This document shows positions 1 through 11,403 of a DNA stretch of 60,000 nucleotides, in pieces. The notes under the pieces are model-generated. The model saw only the letters and a list, made by a program, of their open reading frames with translations, was not told the origin of the DNA and made no database searches. This stretch comes from Polytrichum commune. Its lineage: Eukaryota; Streptophyta; Polytrichopsida; Polytrichales; Polytrichaceae. How positions within the stretch are numbered: the stretch's first letter is position 1; each line of letters starts with the position of its first letter. The position numbers and the translations under genes were made by a program. Where the stretch lies: the NCBI GenBank assembly GCA_950295325.1, contig OX485804.1, forward strand, positions 28,212,001-28,272,000. The letters run 5' to 3'.

Positions 1-1174
1 TAAAATTGATGTTTGGCAAATGAATGGTGTCAGAATGCTTTCAGCACAAGCTGCAATGCCTCAAGTTGGGCAAATGTAATAAAAGAGGGGCACCTCTTGG
101 AGCTCCTCTTCTTGCAACCATGAAACGTCCAGTGGGATGAGGTTTTTGCAACATTCTTCTAAGGTATGTGGGCCTCATGTGGTCACTCTTCGGAATTGGA
201 CACCTATATTCGAGAGGTATATGATGGGGCTTGTTGTGAAGAATGTTTACTAAAGATATGTGTTACGATGAGATTGGACTATGTGCTCAAGTATAGACAC
301 CATTCTAAGTTCAAGTGACGGCAATTGGGTGGGCCTAGGTGATCACTTCGAGAGAAAAAAGATTCTTTACTTTGACATCCTATGAGTCTTGGATTTTAAC
401 TCCAATTCTGAAGCTTGGATTGACAATCTTTGTGGTTCGTAATTTGTAATTGCTAACTAGATGAGACAATTGCTGACCCACTCCAAACATTCTTATTGGC
501 TCCAAAAATTAAGAAGGAAATGGCAACAGCCTCAATTTGGATTTGCTAATCACCTTGTATCAATCGTGAGTTAAATATTCTGGGCGAAGTGGGTGCAGAG
601 CTAAAAGTGTACGTTTTATGCCCAATCAGCTTACCACAGCAACCACAGGGAAAGTTGATGATGGTGCTTTGGACAAAACTTTTATTGACTTGTAGCATGT
701 ATTGTGATTTCCATCTTCTTGGAAACCATGAAGTGCACAGTTTCCACTTTCTTCGGTTGCCCTTTTAAATCTCAAGATTTCATGAGCACCTTGGTGTGGT
801 GCATAGTTTCATTCAAGCTTTTTCCGAGGGCTAGGGATTTGGAAGATAATCTCCTTTTAGTGCCAAAGACTTCCACAAATTGAGTCCAGACAGACACGTA
901 CTACCGGTAGTCATACTCTTGTGCATTTCAAAACTGGCACTTGTGCTTTGATCAAGCTTTTTCCAAGGGCGATGTGCTTTGGAAGATAATCCTCAGCTTA
1001 CTTTGTTTCTTTTGTATGCTTCCACCTTATTTAATATTTTCTGGATCACTGGAAGACTTGCGCACTCATTCAAAACTGGCATTTGTCTGCTCCTATTGTG
1101 TGTGTATATATATATATATATATATAAGGGATGCAGTCGATATTCAGTTACTTTTCGTAATTGGACACCTGTAC
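1..1174. other. Intergenic, no gene recognised
   Basis: No open frame here has family resemblance. A (TA)n microsatellite lies at about 1105-1126. The rest is AT-rich non-coding sequence. Confidence 0.5.
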
Positions 1175-1500
1175 TTGATTGGTGTGTGGTTCGGTGAGGA
1201 TCAAAGAACAAACATCATATCGGCACATGTTTAAAAGAGATTGGACTACGTCTTCAAATTTTATCAGTCACACTACATTCAATAGTGAACACAACTGGGG
1301 AGGACCTATGTATTCAATATAGGAATCAACAAAGATGTACTTCGATAATCATTTCTAAATAAGAAGAGGTCCGATCTTCACCCCGATTTTTGTTGATGCT
1401 TCACCATGGGTTTGCTAATGCAACAAACGTTTTGTTGTGTAAATCTAATTAATCAATAGGAGCTGGAGAACATGGGATAAAACCAAAGAACACCCACATG
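1175..1500 (+). repeat. Dispersed repeat R1, copy 1
   Basis: This stretch shares long diverged blocks with 12955-13290 and with 38835-39370. The blocks are a 'GGTGAGRATCAAARARCAAAC' region, then 'ACATGTTTARAAGAGAYTGGAC', 'CAACARAYATGYACTTC' and a terminal 'ACACCCACATRCCT', in the same order and orientation in all copies. No coding capacity is visible. It could be part of a long terminal repeat or of a larger non-autonomous element; class unknown. Confidence 0.6.
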
Positions 1501-1759
1501 CCTTATGTGTTTCACACAACAGGAGTAAGCCTGTTACCTAATTCCATTCCAAAGCCAAAACAAAACATTGAAAGGAAGCAACGCCGCTACCTGGGGTTGC
1601 GGTCCATTACGTTAGAACTGCTAGAACTCATAAATTTTGGGATTTGTGTCTGCTTGAAGATTCACTCAGGTTGCCACCGTATTGTAGGCTACAGATAAAA
1701 CATGAGTCCTCGAAAAACTCCCAAAAGATGAGCATGTGACAAGTTTATGACCAGTCTAA

Positions 1760-2048
1760 GGGCCGGTTCACACGTTGTCCCAAGTCTCAAGGCTCACTCA
1801 TGTTATCAAGTCCCACTTCTGAGTGTCAAGTAACCACTAAAATATGGTGAATCGTCAATAAAGTCGGATCTTGATTATTTTATGTAAAACTATTCATGGG
1901 ACTTAGGTTGAGAATTGATTCTAACTTTTTGCTCGACCCAACTTGCAAAACAAGTCTCAAGCTTCACCTTCAAAAAAGTGTTGTCATGTAGACATCCATG
2001 TCATACTTGAGACTTAGGACTTGAGACTTGTGTGAAGTGGTAAGTCCC
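1760..2048. repeat. Possible inverted-repeat element
   Basis: The left end (GGGCCGGTTCACACG, then CCAAGTCTCAAGG) and the reverse complement of the right end (GGGACTTACCACTTCACAC, then AAGTCTCAAG) resemble each other over about 40 bases with gaps. Both ends begin GGG, as in Harbinger/Tourist elements. The similarity is imperfect and no clean target duplication is seen. Confidence 0.3.
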
Positions 2049-4218
2049 AACTTCCATGCTCTCAACGGTGGAGATCGCCCGGATTGACCTCAAGTGACTT
2101 GGGTTTTGGGCTTCAACACGATTTAGCCTACTTAGACTACTTACGAATTGCGTGACAGTTTGAAACTTTAGCAAGATGCAGGAGCCGCAATCTAAGTTAG
2201 TATGGGGTCATCATCTTGGGAAAAGCACCGAGTCTTGCCAACAATTTCCACTCCGGTTTTTGAGCTTTTTGACCTCGTCCTGGTTATGTTTGTAAGTAGG
2301 CCCCGCGATTCCCTGCATTAGAGTTTCCAGGAGCCATGGATGTTCCCAGACAGAAGATTCACAGAAACTTCTTGAATGATTTTCTGAGGACACGTTTGCA
2401 ACTTTGCACTTACACATGCCAAAATTCTTACCAATATGCCTACTAACTTACAGTATACTTAGATTTTTCTGCATCGACATGTGAGTCGATTTGCTTTTGT
2501 TTACTTTAATATTATCGTAAAAGTGGCGCACCTTCAAAGTTTGGGCTGCAGCGTTGTCACTGTGCATTACTGACAAATTGCAACCCCAAATGCTTTCAAA
2601 TTGTGTCCCAGTTACATGTTTTCCTTGTCAATAAGTTCTATTGGTTCTGGCCTAGAGCAGAGCTTTCAGTTTCATTGCTATCTTAGTTCCATCCACAACT
2701 TTGTCCTTGGGTGGCTGTGTCCACATGACCGATCGCATATCTAAGAATTTGTATAAGGATTATAAAAACTTGTCACAAATTTTCATCCATGGAAGCGTGA
2801 TGTTATTCATAATTTCCAGATCATGTCCATGACTTGACGGGTTATGATCGATAATCGGCTCATCGTCAAACTCTTCTCTCACTAGTTATCGAATTTGCAT
2901 GTGAGTGGGTGAGAGTCTAATGAGGATTCACATATAATAACAACACGATGACTCAACTATATAAGGTTTATTTCATTTTCTTTTTGTTGGTTATTAGGCA
3001 AACCGCACTATGGCGTTCATAAATGTATGTAGGATGACATTGTTATATACTATGTAATGTAAAATACCAATCAAGTGTACAGAGGATATCTATTTTGGTT
3101 TCTGAATCTTAAGTAGTTGATTTGTTATTTGAAATCAAACAACGTCAATCAAGAACAACTGCGCTTATTGCACATACGATTCATTGGTTACTCAACTCAA
3201 ATTACGTCACCAATTTCCATTTTCATGCACTAGGACACAAAAACTCTACCCCAGAGTCAATCAATTCATTAGGGAGAGCCTCAACTATGTAGCACCTTGT
3301 TTGGTCCATCATGTGTGTCAAACTTGATTATTGATAAGTTGGGTAGGTGTTTGAGATTGAGTATAATTACATTTTCCAATGGTATAGTAGTGAGAAGAGC
3401 TATCAACATGATCAATGGAACAATTTAAGTTTGTTGACTCCCAAGATTTATGTCAAGAAAAAATAATCTTACTCTTTAATAAGAGCTTGGGCTATCACTA
3501 TTAGTTGATTTTGGGAATGGGAAAGAGGGCTTTGTGGGGTGTATGTGAAGTGAGGGAGGATACGAAATGGCAAGTTTAGGAAAAATTGTATTAATATACA
3601 AATATTGAGGTGGGTCCCAATGCAATTCCAAAACATGCAAGTGTGAGCAATGCAATGATCTCCACACGAAAAAATGCATCCACATACAAACTATACAACC
3701 AACACTAAGAGGCAAAATGCATACAAAAACCCTAAAATAAAATAAAAATAGTCACCATGGAAATAAACAAAAAAAGGAGGAAACCACAAATTTAGATAGA
3801 TTTGTAGTATAGAATACATTGTCTTTTTGTTGTATATGAAGTATTGGCTAAAACAACCATAAAGTATATCTTGCTTCTAATCTAATGAGGAATTGGGGAA
3901 AAAACCCCTATATTATAAACCTTAGGATGGACAGACATGAGAGAGGAAGGATCCAGTGATGGCTTCTTTGACCAAGTGAATACACAACTTCTTATTGTTG
4001 TATGACATGACTCCACCCCCGCCCCCAAGGTTCCCAACATGCCTCAACCCACCTTACCTTACTCACCTCCACCTATACAGTTGTGTCATCCCATGAAGCA
4101 TAGGCAACTTATTGCCGATGTTGGGAGAAATGCCAGGGAGGATGCAACACCATGCACAACTTCAAACAACATTGCAAGCACCTCATGTATTATACAACCT
4201 TCATTACTATGTTTATAA
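2049..4218. other. Intergenic, no gene recognised
   Basis: Only short open frames without family resemblance are present, and no clear inverted repeat was found. Confidence 0.5.
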
Positions 4219-4226
4219 TTCAGTCC

Positions 4227-4635
4227 ACGGGGGGGTCACACCCCCTTACATTTCATAACCACGTGCGATAAAAGTTTGCTACCCTATATTACATGCCATA
4301 GATAATTTTTAAAATTATGATATTTTTTCTACATACACATAACCATTGATAATATCTTTTGTATATTTTTTTGAAATTTTTAGTCATCTTCATTTTTTGT
4401 AGTAATTTGTTTAGTTCAATGTTGTGTCATTCTAGTTAGAAACGGTATGTTTTATAAAAAAAACAAATCATCAAATTTGGTTACCAATTTTTACTATGTA
4501 ATAGATACTATGTATATCTACTCATGAAAAAAAAATCATAAACTTTTGAACCATTTTGGTGATGCTTTATGTAAAAAGTAGATTTTGTTTTATCGCACTT
4601 GGTGTTCAACTTGACAATGAAGTGCACCCCCCATG
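4227..4635. mobile_element. hAT-type MITE, family B, copy 1
   Basis: This 409-bp non-coding element is the inverse-orientation relative of 9326-9740, with the same AT-rich interior. Its ends are inverted: CACGGGGGGGTCAC on the left and, read as reverse complement, CATGGGGGGTGCACTTCATT on the right. The flanks AATTCAGTC (4218-4226) and AATTTAGTC (4636-4644) differ at one base and look like an 8-9 bp target duplication, the size hAT transposases make. Confidence 0.75.
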
Positions 4636-4644
4636 AATTTAGTC

Positions 4645-5363
4645 ATGTATAAACACCTAGATTTCTAACCTTGGTCGTTTATGGTTTTGGCAGGTTGCTC
4701 CAATGTTGTTGAGTTCAACCTTGCACCCATTGACTCCAACCATTTAGTCACCTCTGCAATGTCAGCCTACCTCCGCATCTTATAACCAACTCACCTCAAT
4801 TCATAGTGAAATCTTTGGCAAAGAAGCAACCTTGGAGGTCCACCCCAACTGCAGTTTATCAAGCACCGAGTAAAGATTTACCATCTTATGTAGCTCCCTT
4901 CGCTAACACAACCAATGTTTTGAGAGACTATTAATTCTCACTACTCCAAGCAATTGAATGAGGCATCATTGGCACGTGGGTAGGGAGCTTACAATTAGAT
5001 TGTTTCTCGAAGCAATTAGGTCTAAGGACATGCATTCTAGAGAAGGAGATATCCCACTACATGTTACAATTCATGCAACATATTTGACCGAAGATCTATG
5101 TAGGCGGTTGAATCATAATGGTTATGTAGTTGAGGTATTGTAGATGGTAATCATCAATTAGTGTTGGCGTTGGCTACCCCATCCTATATAGATCTAGGCA
5201 ATGGGATTACTATGTACGTTGTCTCCTTTTCTAATGAAGTGGAAATGAATAGTAGCTTCTTTATGCCAACCAATTTTGAGGCATGAAAAGGAGAATGTGA
5301 GTGTGATGGGTGAAATTTGCAAAGATGTGGTTGATACACGCACTAGAATAAAAGGAGCTAACT
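4645..5363. other. Region before the piggyBac-like relic
   Basis: A 61-codon open frame (4958-5143) and AT-rich DNA lie here. It may hold decayed N-terminal coding sequence or the left flank of the piggyBac-like element, but no terminal repeat or TTAA target site could be tied to it. Confidence 0.35.
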
Positions 5364-7000
5364 ATGCTTCTTGCGATTCCAAATGTGGTGACTCAAGATC
5401 TGAGAGCAATGATCCCCATGATGTGGACAGTGAGGCTAAGTGACAATGAAGATGGTTTAGATGAGGCTGCACTACCCTCCGCATTCCGTCCCATGGTTCC
5501 TAGGGGTACGAGGAAGAAATGTAGAGGAGCCGTTGCTATGGAGCCCTCAATGCCACATTCATCAAAGAAGCGAAAGTTGGGCATCACAAGCGTAAGGCAC
5601 ATTTTCCAAGAGGAGACGCGGTCACAACTTTCACCACCCTTGATCCCCCCCCCCCTTCCATATTTATTTGGCGATTATGACGACCATAGTCTTGCATGGG
5701 ATAGGCTTCCAACATTTTCACAATCATTGAACGGGTTTTGGACCAAAGAGACACTTTGTTCCGTCATGCAAGAAACAAATAGGTATGCTACAAAATACCT
5801 TAGAGAAGGCCAAAGAAGGGCAGGAGATGGTCAATTCCCTTGAGATGCCCAAGAGTTGAAGGCATTTCTAGCTATATATTTATATATGGATGTCAACAAA
5901 ATCCTAATGATGTTTCCACCTAGTAGATGGCACATGTGTTTGCAAAGACTAGACATCACCCTCATATGACAAGCTATACAAGTGTAGGTGGTTGTTACAT
6001 ACCTTCCGAGATACTTGCATTATCAATTGAAATTTGGGGAAGGACTTATGATGAAACGATCAATGAAATGATGGTGTGCTACAAAGGCAAGTGTTATCAC
6101 GTTCAACACTACTTGCCAAACAAGCCAGAGGAATATATTCCGATTCTCTCTCTTGCACCCATCAAAGTTCTCACAATTTATTATTATTGTTCATGTCAAT
6201 TTTTCATGATTAGCAAACATGTTTCATGTATTTCATCTTTAAGATGTGGTGTTTATGCAATGTGAATATGTTTATTTTGACGTGTACGCTAGAGCTAATG
6301 GACAAGACATTGATTTGAAAGGTTCCAAGAAAGGTGAGGTTAAGCAAGGTCAAGTGACAATGATGTTGAAATTAGTAGAAGGGTTGGACAACAAATGTCA
6401 CATAGTTGCTATGGACAACCTTTTTACAAGCATAGAGTTGTTTCAAACACTATATGCTAAAGGGATCCATTCTACATGCACTATAAGGACAAATAGGGTT
6501 GGGTTACCAAAAGCCATAACAAATACAAAGAAATTTGGGAAGAGTCCATACACACACTAGATTGGAGGATGCATGAGTCCAAGCAAACTTGCTCAGTTGT
6601 GTGAATGGACAAGAAACATGTGCTTTGTGTATTAATCAACAAACATCTTTTACATGTAGTTGGGGAGGAGGTGGCAATGCCTAGGAGAAGTGGTAGGGTA
6701 CACAAGAATGCCACTGTATAAATCACTAGTCCATTTGCGGTAGACAACTTACATGGCAGGTGTAAATGTAGTTAATCAACTTAGAGGCATGTACTCTTGT
6801 CAAGTGAGGTCACACAAATTGCTTCAACACAAGGCTTATCCACAAAGACATCATGATGAAGGCTTGAAGCACATGACACCAAAGGACATTTTGTCACACC
6901 TTCGATTCCAAATTGGAACAACAAAGTATAGACATCCACATGGAAAGGGAGATTTACATTGGAATCTATTTTAAAACTAACAATAGGCATGACCTTACAT
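5364..7000 (+). pseudogene. piggyBac-like transposase relic
   Basis: Pieces in three frames follow the order of the DDE_Tnp_1_7 (piggyBac) transposase. Frame at 5364 gives an acidic lead, then WDRLPTFSQSLNGFWT and, past an in-frame TGA at 5841-5843, ELKAFLAIYLYMDV. Frame at 5927 carries the DE..M..YKGK...QYLP-like segment (DETINEMMVCYKGK, YLPNKPEEY). Frame at 6246 carries VAMDNLFTS, which holds a catalytic Asp in the family, and the TCTIRTNRVGLP segment. Frame at 6753 carries MAGVNVVNQLRGMYSCQ, equivalent to the family's GGVD..DQLR..Y motif. At least one stop and two or more frame changes break it, so it cannot make a full transposase. The usual TTAA flanks and terminal repeats were not found. 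piggyBac elements are common in animals and patchy in plants; I infer an old insertion. Confidence 0.8.
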
Positions 7001-7920
7001 GTGTTGGTGCAATCCAATATATGACACAAGTGTGCCTATTGTAGGATTTAAAAGAATCGGTTGTGTGAACAGTGTGGAGGCATATATCAATGCTTGAAAA
7101 CTTGTATTTATAAAGGTCCACACCCCAAGCATGGAGAGGTACCTCATCTTATCCCACTCATATGCCCATGATATTACAACATGAATGAAGGTTGTGTTTT
7201 CCTTATTCATTTCTAGGTTACATTTATAGTTGGCATGTGAATGCTACAATGTCCAAACCCATGTGGAATAGGCACTTGCTCATGTTATGGGACGATGTGC
7301 ACTTGAAGATCGATGCATGTAAGAATACGTGACTCCTTTTTTTTCGATCCTCTATATATATTTATGAGAAGTAAATCTTAAGTTATAAACAAACGAGATT
7401 GTGTAGAAGAATGACTTTGATCACTACAAAAAACAAAAGAGAGACCCATATTCGGTCGAATTTCCTTGGGCACATACCACACACTAGGTATGTGAGGATC
7501 GTACAGTTGGATCTACATCTACAATGAATTGAAACGTTGTGGATGAGTAAATATAAATCTGCAAAATGAGACCCATATTATGAAGCTAGGAACCCCCTCC
7601 CCCCCCCCCCAACCCACCCCCAAAACCCAAGGGCTACATGGGTTAAACATCTCCAAATGACGCGTTGAGAACCATAAATGGGCCTTTGAAATATTCAAGG
7701 AACAATGAGTTCACATAAATGGGTTCATTACTTGATACGACCCCATCACACATGCATTGCATCTCCAAATAAAACATCCCATTAATCATTACCTCATCTT
7801 TCATTATACCGTAACCCGGCATCACACCCATGGACCACGTCTAAGTACTTATACGCCTCGGCTCTCATTATTGCAATCCCCTCTTCCTTGTGATGAGAAC
7901 TTGGCCCAATGACTACCCGA
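7001..7920. other. Intergenic, no gene recognised
   Basis: The first 200 bases may be the decayed C-terminal tail of the piggyBac-like relic. A run of C residues lies near 7590-7620. Nothing else is recognisable. Confidence 0.4.
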
Positions 7921-8034
7921 AGAGGGCTCTCTATTTCATCTTTAAATGTGGCGGGCATGTAGTTTCCATGGTGGAAATTTAAGCGAGAAATAATTTATTT
8001 TATTTTATTTTTGTAACGGAATAGAGAGCCCTCT
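7921..8034. repeat. Short inverted-repeat element (114 bp)
   Basis: AGAGGGCTCTCTATTTC at the left end and AGAGGGCTCTCTATTCC, read as reverse complement from the right end, form a terminal inverted repeat of about 17 bases round an AT-rich centre. It has no coding capacity and would fold into a hairpin. Confidence 0.6.
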
Positions 8035-8346
8035 ATGGCAGTACTTCATAAGGACTGACAAAATTCAAATCTCTTCAACACGGACCGGTAAGCGGCCTAT
8101 ACAAACTTAGTTGGCTTCTTGGAACCGAATCTAACCCTAACCCACTTTATTTGGACACGGAATGTCAGTGAGCAAGTAGGTAACCATGTAATATATGGGA
8201 AGTTAAAAACACACACACCGGAGGTTAAAATATGGTGTCATAAGCACATGCTAGAAAAGTTCATTTGAACTTCTAATGTACGAGTCTTCAGCCTGACCGA
8301 AAGGACTTATTCCTGTAACGGACATCATCATGAAATCTTCAAATTA

Positions 8347-9060
8347 TCAGTTCCAATTCATGATACTTAGGGCCACGTCACACACGAGGCTGAGAGCCCG
8401 TGACCATTGCACTTCAAGCACTCTCATTGGTGGAAAAAGCGGAGCCGGTCCAAGTTCGCTGCTTCAGACTGCGCTTGAGGGACCAACGGAGTATGTGCAT
8501 GCAAGATGGATGTGAAGTGTACATGGATTACCAGTTCCAATTCATGATACTTAGGGCCACGTCACACACGAGGCTGAGAGCCCTCTCATTGGTGGAAAAA
8601 GCGGAGCCGGTCCAAGTTTGCTACTTCACACTCGCTTGAGGGACCAATGGAGTATGTGCATGCAAGATGGATGTGTGAAGTCTACATGGATTACCAGTTC
8701 CAATTCATGATACTTAGGGCCACGTCACACACGAGGCTGAGAGCCCGTGACCATTGCACTTCGAGCACTCTCGTTGGTGGAAAAAGCAGAGCCGGTCCAA
8801 GTTCGCTGCTTCAGACTGCGCTTGAGGGACCAACGGAGTATGTGCATGCAAGATGGATGTGAAGTGTAAATGGATTACCAGTTCCAATTCATGGTACTTA
8901 GGGCCACGCCACACACGAGGTTGAGAGCCCGTGACCATTGCACTTCAAGCACTCTCATTGGTGGAAAAAGCGGAGCCGGTCCAAGTTCGCTACTTCACAC
9001 TACGCTTGAGGGACCAACGGAGTATGTGAATTGCAAGATGGATGTGAAGTCTACATGGAT
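8347..9060. repeat. Tandem array, four units of 163-184 bp
   Basis: Units start at 8349, 8532, 8695 and 8879, each beginning CAGTTCCAATTCATG. Spacings are 183, 163 and 184 bases; the second unit lacks about 20 bases (the GTGACCATTGCACTTCAAGC block). Each unit contains one arm of the Harbinger-like element described at 8370-9821 plus about 20 bases of the DNA that flanked its left end. The short open frames across it are repeat artefacts. Confidence 0.9.
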
Positions 9061-9821
9061 TCCTACATGGCATCGAATGGATTGTGTTTCATGGTCACTT
9101 GATTATTTTCAAAAACCACTTTTTGGAGGTAGGTCTAACACAAAACCATCAGGATACCATGTCACTTTGAACGCTCACAATTTATTCTATATTATCATGT
9201 GTGTGGACTCGCGTGAATAGAAACTCATTGAACTAGTATTTAGTTGAGGGCTTGGTCACATATGACTTCATACTACACTTGAGGATCCGTGATCACACTA
9301 CATGATTTTGGAGGTGTGTTGGGATCACAGGTAGATCACTCCATTGTCAAGTTGAACACCACATGCGACCAAAAAAAATCTTCTTTTGGTAAGTTGCACC
9401 ACCAAAATGGGTCAAAATTTTATCAAAATTTTATCATGAGTAGATATACACAATACCTATGACATAGTCAAAAGTGGTAACTAAATTTGATGATTTTTTT
9501 TTTTTTCATAAAACATACCATTTCTAACTAGAATGACACAAAATTGAACTAAAACAATTACTAAAAAATAAAGATGACTAAAATTTTCAAAAAAGTATAC
9601 AAAAGATACTATCAATGGTTATGTACCGTATATGTAGAAAAAATATCATAAATTTTAAAATTATATATGGCATGTAATATAGGGGTAGCAAACTTTGTCC
9701 GCACGTGGTGTCAACTTGACAATGAAGTGACCTCCCCGTGGTTGGGATGGCCTTTGGACACTTTCTTTTGAGCTCTCGCAATTTCATGGTCATAGCTCTT
9801 GGCTCGTGTGTGAAGTGGCCC
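8370..9821 (-). mobile_element. Harbinger/Tourist-like element, family C, expanded
   Basis: The ends are GGGCCACGTCACACACGAG on the left and, as reverse complement, GGGCCACTTCACACACGAG on the right. Both sides are flanked by TTA (8367-8369 and 9822-9824), the 3-bp duplication typical of PIF/Harbinger. The interior aligns, reversed, with the 512-bp copy at 29779-30290. This copy is enlarged by the tandem arm array (8347-9060) and by a 415-bp hAT-type MITE inserted at 9326-9740. It codes for no protein. Confidence 0.85.
9326..9740. mobile_element. hAT-type MITE, family B, copy 2, nested
   Basis: The inverted ends run for about 40 bases: CACAGGTAGATCACTCCATT on the left and CACGGGGAGGTCACTTCATT as reverse complement on the right, both followed by GTCAAGTTGA. 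A perfect 8-bp duplication, GTTGGGAT, flanks it (9318-9325 and 9741-9748). It sits inside the Harbinger-like element of 8370-9821, so it arrived later. The interior matches 4227-4635 in reverse. It is non-coding. Confidence 0.9.
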
Positions 9822-9849
9822 TTAATCCACCAATGCACTTTCTGCAAAC

Positions 9850-10144
9850 TCACATAAAATTAGGTAATATGTGATAGTACAATGATCTCCCCTACGCCAA
9901 AAAAAGAGAAAAAAAAACTCCTCACACTTTACATCATGGGCAAATGTAGAGCAAAGACATAACATTAATCAAATGGCTTGCCATGTAGTTGCGGTAGACC
10001 CTACCAACCGGGGCATCTTCCACATTCAGACTAAATGTGGGTCATTGTTTGGGAATCATTCCCACTGACAAGGGGCCCCACTGGACAACATGCAAAGTTT
10101 GAATGATATTATGAACATGAAGATGATAGAGTTATTTGTGGAAT
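9850..10144. other. Intergenic, no gene recognised
   Basis: AT-rich DNA without a supported feature. Confidence 0.5.
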
Positions 10145-10500
10145 AAAGCATATGAACCCGTGGCTTTAGTCCCAACCCATGAGTTTATGAGAATTAACAA
10201 GCCAACTTTCTAGTTTGTCCTACTAGCATGGTGGGCCAAGCTAGCCTTGCATAGGCAGATTTGGGATTTAAGATAGTGGGGCCCATGCACATACCTTATT
10301 TTAGATCCTAAAAGTCTCTCAAAGTTTAAGGAGGTGGAAAGAGGAAGTCCTAAAAGTTTCACACAACTTTCAAAACAGACTCCAATACACTACGAGCTAA
10401 CGAACTCTTAATAGAAAAGTTTCTCAAAGAAAGATCAAACCCACGGTTTTGTCCCTCTTGAAGGAACTTTACCAATAACTTTGATGCATCATACTTATAT
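10145..10500 (+). repeat. Dispersed repeat K, copy 1
   Basis: About 330 bases align with 21430-21730 inside an RDR intron. Shared blocks are ACTTTCTAGTTTGTC, TAGATCCTAAAAG, CTTTCAAAACAGACTC and TAATAGAAAAGT. No coding capacity and no clear terminal repeats are seen; a SINE-like or old MITE origin is possible. Confidence 0.6.
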
Positions 10501-11165
10501 GTGAGGTTGAGGAAGAGATTTTAGACTAATTTGGACTCATTCAATCTACTTAAGCCACTCCAAATGAGCTCTTGTGGACATAGGGTACTTCTAAATTTAA
10601 CAATGGAGATGCAAAAGTAGAAAAGGCAATTTCACAATTCTATTTATCTTTAAACGATAGTACCGATTCTCTCAATAATGTTAACCATTGAACCTATAAT
10701 GAATATTATGCCTATTATCCTAATCTAGCTACTTGAAATTAAAATAGTTTTTCATGATCACAAATTCATACAAAATTAGTGTGCAACCAGCAAATGAAAT
10801 ATGATATTCACTCCTACATATACTAAATTAGTACCATTTTCATCCAAACTATAAACGAAGAATAATGTACAATCTAGAAATACTTCAAAACTCTTGTATC
10901 TCATAAACCTACACGAGCTTAACACACTTCAATAGTTTCAACCCAAAGCTATGTAATCTTAATTTAGGAGGAGTTTGTTTGATTTTGAACTAAATACTTC
11001 TTACATGAACTTCACCAACTTATCTAGGACAAACACAATATTCATTAAAATGAGAGTTTTCCAGTGAATTGAGAGTACATAAAGCAAACTATCAATCCAA
11101 GAATGAATGAAAACCACTAGAAAGTTGTAGGGTACAAGTAAAAAAACAACATTTGATTTTCCGCC
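10501..11165. other. Intergenic, no gene recognised
   Basis: AT-rich, with only short frames and no family resemblance. Confidence 0.5.
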
Positions 11166-11403
11166 GTAGTTTCCATTAAAATGAGAGTATGTTAAGCTCG
11201 GAAATCGACTCATTTAGGTCGACTCAACCTAAATTGGCAACATATTGTCCTTATTTAGGTCGACTCAACCTAAATTGACAACATATTGTCCTCATTTAGG
11301 TCGACTCAACCTAAATTGACAACATAATGTCCTCATTTAGGTCAACTCAACCTAAATGAGTCGATTTCCCAGCTTAACATACTCTCATTTTAATGGAAAC
11401 TAC
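11166..11403. mobile_element. Fold-back element with 41-bp internal repeats
   Basis: The two 53-base ends (11166-11218 and the reverse complement of about 11351-11403) are nearly identical, starting GTAGTTTCCATTAAAATGAG. Between them a 41-bp unit is repeated about 3.6 times: ATTTAGGTCGACTCAACCTA starts at 11212, 11253, 11294 and 11335. Each unit holds AGGTCGACTCAACCT, itself nearly palindromic. The 238-bp whole would fold into a long hairpin. It has no coding capacity. Confidence 0.9.

Noticed and set aside
1105-1126. CRISPR-like or regulatory array
   Set aside because: It is a simple (TA)n microsatellite, like those at 32761 and 44968.
8330-9220. Several open frames with repeated SGAGPSSLL-type peptides
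   Set aside because: They arise from the tandem MITE-arm repeats, whose terminal repeats and target duplications identify them as non-coding.
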